From NCBI GenBank assembly GCA_964621455.1, contig CAZULW010000030.1, positions 1 through 26,136 on the forward strand: a DNA stretch of 26,136 bases, read 5' to 3'. The first letter of the stretch is position 1. Each line of letters opens with the position of its first letter. The position numbers and the translations under genes were made by a program. Below, piece after piece: positions 22,901 through 26,136 of this stretch. This DNA is from G020354025 sp964621455. Its GTDB lineage: Bacteria > Fidelibacterota > Marinisomatia > SCGC-AAA003-L08 > TS1B11. The notes under the pieces were generated by a model that searched no databases, was not told where the DNA came from, and saw only the letters and a list, made by a program, of their open reading frames with translations.

Positions 22901-23529
22901 CCACTGAGAATATCAGCAACATCCTGACCTTCAGCTGGCAGTCAGCCGAAGATGTGGACGGTGACTCGGTATGGTACTGCTTCGATGCCACCGGCACCCT
23001 GGCAGCAATTTTCCCCTCCGGCGACACGTCTGCCACCGAGTTGAATCTGGCCTATTCGGACCTCGTGCCCCTTATCCGGGAGGCCGGGGAGTCAGGCCGT
23101 GTAACCGGTACATGGACCATCAAGGCCACCGACGGCACCGACACTACCCGGGCCGCCAACGGGCCGTTCGGCCTGACCCTGGATATCAGCAGGTTGGGCG
23201 TTGACGGCCAGGATGATATTCCAAAAGAGTTTGCCCTGCGACAGAACTACCCCAACCCGTTTAACCCCAGTACCACCTTGCGGTTTGCCCTTCCCCGGGC
23301 CGTGGAGGTCCGCCTGGTGGTAATCGATCTGCTGGGCAGGGAAATCGCGCGGCTGGTGGACGGGCACCTCCCGGCCGGCTATCATCAGGTTACGTGGAAT
23401 GGAAAGACGCATTGGGGGAAAGAGGCCCCCAGCGGCGTATACATCGTCCGTCTGCTAGTCCCCGACGCTTTGGGTCGGGGGGCGGCTCCGGGGTTCGTCC
23501 GCCAGGTCAAGATGGTTCTTCTGAGGTAG
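19924..23529 (+). CDS. secreted subtilisin-like S8 protease with C-terminal sorting tail
   Basis: A 1201-residue exported serine protease. The catalytic residues are Asp113 (Ile-Trp-Asp-Asp-Gly), His139 (Ser-Ser-His-Ala-Thr), oxyanion Asn251 and Ser362 (Leu-Ser-Gly-Thr-Ser-Met-Ala). A KP-43-like jelly-roll domain follows at about 430-560. A flavodoxin/GATase-like domain lies at about 565-770, two cadherin/Ig-like domains (ending in Pro-Val-Asn-Asp-Ala/Pro-Pro) at about 775-975, and another Ig-like region to about 1095. The tail begins Asn-Tyr-Pro-Asn-Pro-Phe-Asn-Pro and ends in Lys-Met-Val-Leu-Leu-Arg, as in T9SS/FlgD-like sorting domains. The GTG at 19924 leaves an incomplete signal peptide. 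The frame is open to 19858 and encodes a basic, then hydrophobic stretch upstream, so the true start is probably earlier, at a non-standard codon. Confidence 0.9.
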   Translation: MIGCAAMALVYGQRPMSPERITALRGLSADLHQRHLAERRQVVRLAAAAGIPVRRVLPDGRTVEIQRFIDGRPLCYITTNLNAALTVSTNLVWLDGESGLDLTGSGITAGIWDDGGVLTSHQEFGGRVTSADGSPISSHATLVAGTMIARGIDPEAKGMAGEASLKSYDWFDDSGEMANAAAAGLTLSNHSYSYIVGWKLDHPNPGWNWWGDVDISPAEDYRFGFYDSTARDWDQIAADAPYYLIVAAAGNDRAEDGPPPGESYWVWDGWNWVPSTALRRPDGDYDCLPGGPQVAKNVLVVGAVDDIPGGYAYTTDVAITPFSSWGPTDDGRIKPDLVANGAGVYSAWASSNTAYDTLSGTSMAAASVTGSVALLQQHYRQTHNGDLPLAATLRALLVHTADEAGTALGPDYAFGWGLLNTAAATELISRDAGGQWIIQELTLNEGESYSITVTSNGPDPLKVTIAWTDPPATPLSPAVDDATARLVNDLDLRVTGGQVYYPWHLDVESPAAAAIQTTDNNVDNVEQVLIPTTGPGEYIVTVSHKSALLARTQDFSMVITGASMPQVLVWEGDSAGIDYSGVFIRDTLQVVGDVDVTYTTTFPESLSGFDAAFLSFGPSGGLVNRTTFNTMMAAVVQEYLEGGGSLYLEGGDALGEDLAGLDNDTLLSLLGIESVIGGRDNTIDSLAGQTSTITDGMLFTASTQDYSQYIDRYAPGTGAAAFVESNYGTVAVQNTGSYSQRTFVFSYALAGLVDGASSPSTKSDLLGALLDFFLAEPPSPPNNPPQITSPDTATATEDVLFVYRATATDPDGDPVTFTFDSLSTWLSVVGPDSVAGIPGEGITEGRFLVIAYDGQLYDTLAVRIVVTTPVNDAPIAVNDTVRTSEDKVVTLAALVNDRDPDGDEFYLADTTWLAHHGQVSIIIIDTVGVAGTIFIYIPDSDFFGSDSFSYSVTDGVLFDTALVLITVTPVNDPPEPFALLGPGSDDTTTVVITTENISNILTFSWQSAEDVDGDSVWYCFDATGTLAAIFPSGDTSATELNLAYSDLVPLIREAGESGRVTGTWTIKATDGTDTTRAANGPFGLTLDISRLGVDGQDDIPKEFALRQNYPNPFNPSTTLRFALPRAVEVRLVVIDLLGREIARLVDGHLPAGYHQVTWNGKTHWGKEAPSGVYIVRLLVPDALGRGAAPGFVRQVKMVLLR
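23460..23480. repeat. palindromic element family A, copy 3, in the sorting tail of the S8 protease
   Basis: CCCCGAC at 23460-23466 pairs with GTCGGGG at 23474-23480 around a 7-nt loop. It encodes Pro-Asp-Ala-Leu-Gly-Arg-Gly in the last beta-hairpin of the tail, between Val-Arg-Leu-Leu-Val and Phe-Val-Arg-Gln-Val-Lys-Met-Val. Related tails usually have a short turn there, so this looks like an in-frame insertion. Confidence 0.65.
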
Positions 23530-23636
23530 TGGCTACAGGCGGCGGCGACTGAGGCTATGACATGCCGCCACTGGCCAATTTACTTCACCTATTTCTCCCC
23601 CTCTCCCCTTCTCCCGCTCTCCCGCTTCCCCCCTTT

Positions 23637-23880
23637 GCGCACTTTGCGCCTTTGCGGTAAAAGCCTCTGCGTCCTCTGCGCCCCTTCTGGTCTTGGCGGC
23701 CCTTCGGCTGGCCCGGTTTCGTGCTAATTCGTGTAATTCGTGGCTTAGATTTCTTCGCGCACTTTGCGCCTTTGCGGTTCTCTCTTCCATCTTCGCTGTT
23801 CTCTTTTCTCTGTGCTCTCTGTGCTCTCTGTGCTCTCTGTGGTTAATCTCTTTCAACTGCCACTGCCACTGCCAACTGCC
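23637..23880. repeat. composite array of short tandem repeats between convergent genes
   Basis: The 361-bp gap 23530-23890 holds no credible gene. A 22-bp sequence (starting GCGCACTTTGCGCC) is identical at 23637-23658 and 23757-23778. TTCGTG-plus-AT units lie at 23718-23743. Three 9-bp CTGTGCTCT units at 23810-23836 end in CTGTGGTTAA, matching 207-238. Four ACTGCC units lie at 23856-23880. C/T-rich sequence fills 23590-23636. Translated, these give low-complexity ORFs (Arg-Glu-His and Ala-Lys-Ala-Gln-Ser-Ala types) that are annotation artefacts. Confidence 0.75.
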
Positions 23881-23890
23881 CCTGACCGCC

Positions 23891-25381
23891 TTACTTCACC
23901 GGCGGTGGCTGGGTAGCCGGTATGGGTGACCTGTAGGGTTTGCCGCCAGAGGCCTTCCTGAAGAACTTCTGTGCTTCCTTAAGCAGATCGGGTCGGGTCA
24001 GCAGGTCCACCCCCGTTGCGGCCAGGACTTTGGCAGCCACCACGGCCCCTTTCCTGCCCGCCGCCGTGCCGCAGCAGGCCGTCACAGCCCAGCTGTGCCA
24101 GGGGATCTCCTCGGCGGCCGTGACGACCGAGAAACCGGCGGTGGGGGTGATCCAGCTCACTTCGGCTACATCCGTCGAGCCGCCCCTAGGTGGTTGTGGC
24201 TCATCGGCCAAAGGCTCAAGCTCTTCATTGAATCCCTTCTCCTCAACCTTTAAGGAACGCTGCATTGAGCGGGCGAAGGCCTGTTCCTTTTTGGTGAATG
24301 TGGGGACGCCTACCAGCTCCAGGTTGACCTGGATGGTCTCCTGGAGGGGCCGGTTCAGGAGGTATTCGTGTACGCCCGTGATCAGGTGGACTTTTCGGGT
24401 GGTGCCGGTGGCCAGGGCCGCGCTCTCAGCGATATTCAGCACCCATTCATAGTATTGCTGGACCTCCTCCCGGTCAAGGGCCCGCACGTAATACCACACC
24501 CGGGCATATTCGGGGACCACGTTGGGCGCTTCCCCGCCTCGGGGGATGACGTAGTGCAGGCGCGTGGTGGGCTTCACGTGCTCGCGCATCAGGTTCACGC
24601 CGTAGTTCATCAGCTCCACGGCGTCCAGGGCGCTGCGGCCGTTCCAGGGATCAGCCGAGGCGTGGGCTGCCTGGCCGAAGAACTCCACCTCGAAATTGTT
24701 CATTGCCCGCCCGGGTTGGTTGCGAACACCATTTTCATCACCGGGATGCCATTCCAGAACGGCATCCAGCCCTTTGAACATGCCCTCCCGGGCCATGTAC
24801 ACCTTGCCCACTACGGTCTCTTCGGCGGGGGTGCCAAATAGTTTTACGGTGCCCTTGATGCCCTGAGAGGTCATGACCTTCTTAAGGGCGATGGCAGCTC
24901 CCACGCAGGCGGCCCCGAACAGGTTATGACCGCACCCGTGGCCGGAAGTCACGCCGTCGGCGCGCGGCTGGCGCCGGGGCACCGGTTCATTTCCCAATCC
25001 GGGCAGGGCATCGTATTCGGCCAGTATGCCGATCACCGGCTTGCCCTTTCCATAGCTCGCCACAAAGGCGGTAGGCATGCCGGCCACGCCCCGCTCGACG
25101 GCGAACCCGGCCTCCTCCAGCTTGCCGATAAGCATCGTCGCCGACTGATTTTCCTCCAGGGCCAGCTCGGAGTAGTCCCACAGCAAAGACGCCATTTCCT
25201 CGATAAGGGGTTTCATGGCCTCTACGGTTGAGATGGCCTCGGCCTTCAGGGTCTCCGCGGCCTGATCGTCAGCGTCCACCGGCCTGGGAGTAAAGGCCAT
25301 AAGCCCAATAATCACAAAGGTATATAGGACTTTACCGGATAGGTGTCGGCGGTGCGGTTGCAGGAACAGTATTGGATTCAT
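23891..25381 (-). CDS. exported M20-family amidohydrolase (AbgB-like)
   Basis: A 496-residue zinc-dependent amidohydrolase with an N-terminal signal (basic residues, hydrophobic core at about 19-30, probable cleavage near Val-Asp-Ala-Asp). Metal and catalytic motifs are Ala-Glu-Tyr-Asp-Ala-Leu-Pro-Gly at 121-128, Gly-His-Gly-Cys150-Gly-His152-Asn, Thr-Pro-Ala-Glu187-Glu188 and Glu-Trp-His212-Pro-Gly. These match the p-aminobenzoyl-glutamate hydrolase subunit B / amidohydrolase branch. Unlike cytosolic AbgB it appears exported, so it may cleave N-acyl amino acids or peptides in the periplasm. The ATG at 25381 has AGGAGA 5 nt upstream. The start overlaps the stop of a truncated recG by 4 nt. 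A Pro-rich C-terminus ends the protein. Confidence 0.9.
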   Translation of the reverse strand: MNPILFLQPHRRHLSGKVLYTFVIIGLMAFTPRPVDADDQAAETLKAEAISTVEAMKPLIEEMASLLWDYSELALEENQSATMLIGKLEEAGFAVERGVAGMPTAFVASYGKGKPVIGILAEYDALPGLGNEPVPRRQPRADGVTSGHGCGHNLFGAACVGAAIALKKVMTSQGIKGTVKLFGTPAEETVVGKVYMAREGMFKGLDAVLEWHPGDENGVRNQPGRAMNNFEVEFFGQAAHASADPWNGRSALDAVELMNYGVNLMREHVKPTTRLHYVIPRGGEAPNVVPEYARVWYYVRALDREEVQQYYEWVLNIAESAALATGTTRKVHLITGVHEYLLNRPLQETIQVNLELVGVPTFTKKEQAFARSMQRSLKVEEKGFNEELEPLADEPQPPRGGSTDVAEVSWITPTAGFSVVTAAEEIPWHSWAVTACCGTAAGRKGAVVAAKVLAATGVDLLTRPDLLKEAQKFFRKASGGKPYRSPIPATQPPPVK

Positions 25382-25689
25382 ACTTGTCTCCTAGTGGGGG
25401 TGGTGAAGATGAATGTGGCGGTGACGTGGAAGAATCTTCGTCGGCGGGTGTCTTTAATACCCTTCCCTACCACTCGCGCCAGGACGGTGGCCTGCTCCCC
25501 GATCTTCAGGTCGGAGATAAGCATGATGTTGCGGCGGTCGAGGTAGCGGCGGGGAAAGTAATAGAGCAGGTCTTCAACCGTCCTGATTCCCACCTCTTCC
25601 AGGGCTTCAGCGCGAACGGGGCCGATGCCCTTGACGTATTGGACGGAATCGTTCGGGCAGAGCGGGGGTTTGGTGAGGTCGTTCACCAT
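25378..25689 (-). pseudogene. recG: truncated 5' end of ATP-dependent DNA helicase gene recG
   Basis: The 103-residue frame begins with a recognisable RecG N-terminus: Val-Lys-Gly-Ile-Gly-Pro-Val-Arg-Ala, Val-Glu-Asp-Leu-Leu-Tyr-Tyr-Phe-Pro-Arg-Arg-Tyr, Ile-Ser-Asp-Leu-Lys-Ile-Gly-Glu, then the first OB-fold strands. Similarity stops after about residue 90 (near 25410), where full RecG continues for roughly 600 residues with the rest of the wedge domain and the helicase motors. A short unrelated tail follows, and the stop overlaps the amidohydrolase start (ATGA). It cannot be a helicase. It may be a remnant left by a deletion or insertion, or an assembly join. The ATG at 25689 has a weak CAGG upstream. 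Confidence 0.75.
25387..25392 (-). promoter_or_regulatory. ribosome-binding site of the M20 amidohydrolase
   Basis: AGGAGA on the minus strand lies 5 nt before the ATG at 25381. It falls within the non-RecG-like tail of the truncated recG frame. Confidence 0.75.
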
Positions 25690-25755
25690 GCCTGATAATA
25701 CCGAGCAGCCATCTTAATAAAATTACAACCGTTATGCTACGGGTCGGAAGTAATT

Positions 25756-25883
25756 CCGCCGAAGGCGGGGAAATCCCGCAGAATGCGGGGGAATCCCGCT
25801 GTAGTCCCGCCGAAAGTCCCGCCATCGGCGGGGCTAGAAACGGGGCCAGAAGTCCCGCCATCGGCGGGGCTAGAAACGGGGCC
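25756..25883. repeat. cluster of REP-like palindromes with a 36-bp tandem duplication
   Basis: Small hairpins with 3-nt loops occur in series: CCGCC-GAA-GGCGG (25756), CCCGCA-GAA-TGCGGG (25775) and CCCGCC-ATC-GGCGGG (25818 and 25854). The last two sit in a 34-bp sequence that is identical at 25814-25847 and 25850-25883, period 36. The inverted heptamers GGAAGTA (25746) and TACTTCC (25894) bracket the cluster. The 280-bp gap 25690-25969 holds no gene. Confidence 0.8.
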
Positions 25884-25969
25884 CGACAGCGACTACTTCC
25901 AGGTACTGCGCACTAGGATGGGCTTGTACTGAGTTCGCCAACAGGCTAACCTAATCGGGCTAATCCAGC

Positions 25970-26095
25970 CTATTTCAGTAGCGACTTCTCGATGGACTTG
26001 CTGTACTCCGGTGTCACCAGGCGGGCGATGTAGATGCCGGAGGGGTAATTGAAGAAGATCCCAGGCTGATAGAGCGGATTCGCTGTCCTATATGA
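25970..26095 (-). pseudogene. remnant of a C-terminal sorting tail
   Basis: The minus-strand frame ending at the TAG at 25970-25972 encodes Pro-Ser-Gly-Ile-Tyr-Ile-Ala-Arg-Leu-Val and finishes in Glu-Lys-Ser-Leu-Leu-Lys. This is the typical last hairpin of the sorting domain seen in the S8 protease. Only 41 residues upstream an in-frame stop (26096-26098) closes the frame, and the expected Asn-Pro-Phe-Asn segment is not found before the window edge. It is probably a decayed or frameshifted end of a secreted protein gene. The remaining 38 bp contain another stop in the adjacent frame. Confidence 0.55.
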
Positions 26096-26136
26096 TTACC
26101 TTCCTCAAGCGGATTTACTGCTCAAAACGGCCTTCG

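Noticed and set aside
23533..23929. Low-complexity ORFs on both strands rich in Arg-Glu-His or Cys-Ser-Leu
   Set aside because: They are translations of the short tandem repeats and lack a ribosome-binding site and any domain.
25756..25883. CRISPR array
   Set aside because: The 34-bp repeat has only two copies and a 2-bp spacing, with no spacers and no cas genes. It is a tandem palindrome duplication.
26115..26136. Minus-strand partial gene ending at the right edge
   Set aside because: Only six codons precede a TAA, which is too little to support a coding call.

Overview
The window looks like a contig from an uncultured, GC-rich, Gram-negative bacterium of the FCB group. The serine protease at 19924-23529 ends in the Asn-Tyr-Pro-Asn-Pro-Phe-Asn type C-terminal sorting tail. 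That tail is typical of Neomarinimicrobiota (Marinimicrobia), Calditrichota, KSB1-like and Ignavibacteria-like lineages. Class II ribonucleotide reductase, LPP20/FlgT-like envelope proteins and a heptose/rhamnose gene cluster fit the same group. The phylum is inferred, not shown.

Layout. (1) 1-5831, plus strand: end of an unidentified gene, a short-tandem-repeat block, then a tightly packed cell-envelope set: rfbB (dTDP-glucose dehydratase), a LolA-like secreted protein, an LPG-synthase/flippase-like membrane protein, a GmhB-like HAD phosphatase, ddl and cysS. Junctions are 4-nt overlaps or gaps of 0-11 nt. (2) 6028-9718: the translation cluster rplM-rpsI-rpsB-tsf-pyrH-frr, closed by a bidirectional terminator. 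(3) 9797-12763: nrdJ on the minus strand, with an upstream region carrying two NrdR-box-like sites 31 bp apart. (4) tRNA-Gly(CCC). (5) 12916-19758: five co-oriented genes for exported or membrane proteins: FlgT-like protein, TPR/SLH lipoprotein, LPP20-family protein, secreted FecR-domain protein and a CHASE2/class III adenylate cyclase. They could form an envelope-sensing cAMP module. (6) 19924-23529: a 1201-residue S8 protease. (7) 23530-23890: composite short repeats. (8) 23891-25689, minus strand: an exported M20 amidohydrolase preceded by a truncated recG start. (9) 25690-26136: a palindrome cluster and a decayed sorting-tail fragment.

The most unusual signal is short palindromic DNA sitting in frame inside protein genes. 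One family (CCCCGAC, 5-7 nt loop, GTCGGGG) occurs in nrdJ, in the fecR-like gene and in the last residues of the S8 protease. A second family occurs three times in one nrdJ linker. A further 13-bp inverted repeat interrupts a LysM-like insertion in the cyclase. All fall in linkers, loops or ends, as expected of Rickettsia-palindromic-element-like DNA that spreads through coding sequence. Other notable points are a seven-copy heptapeptide tail on ribosomal protein S2, and dispersed 9-bp repeats (spurious His-Arg-Glu ORFs) at both ends of the window.
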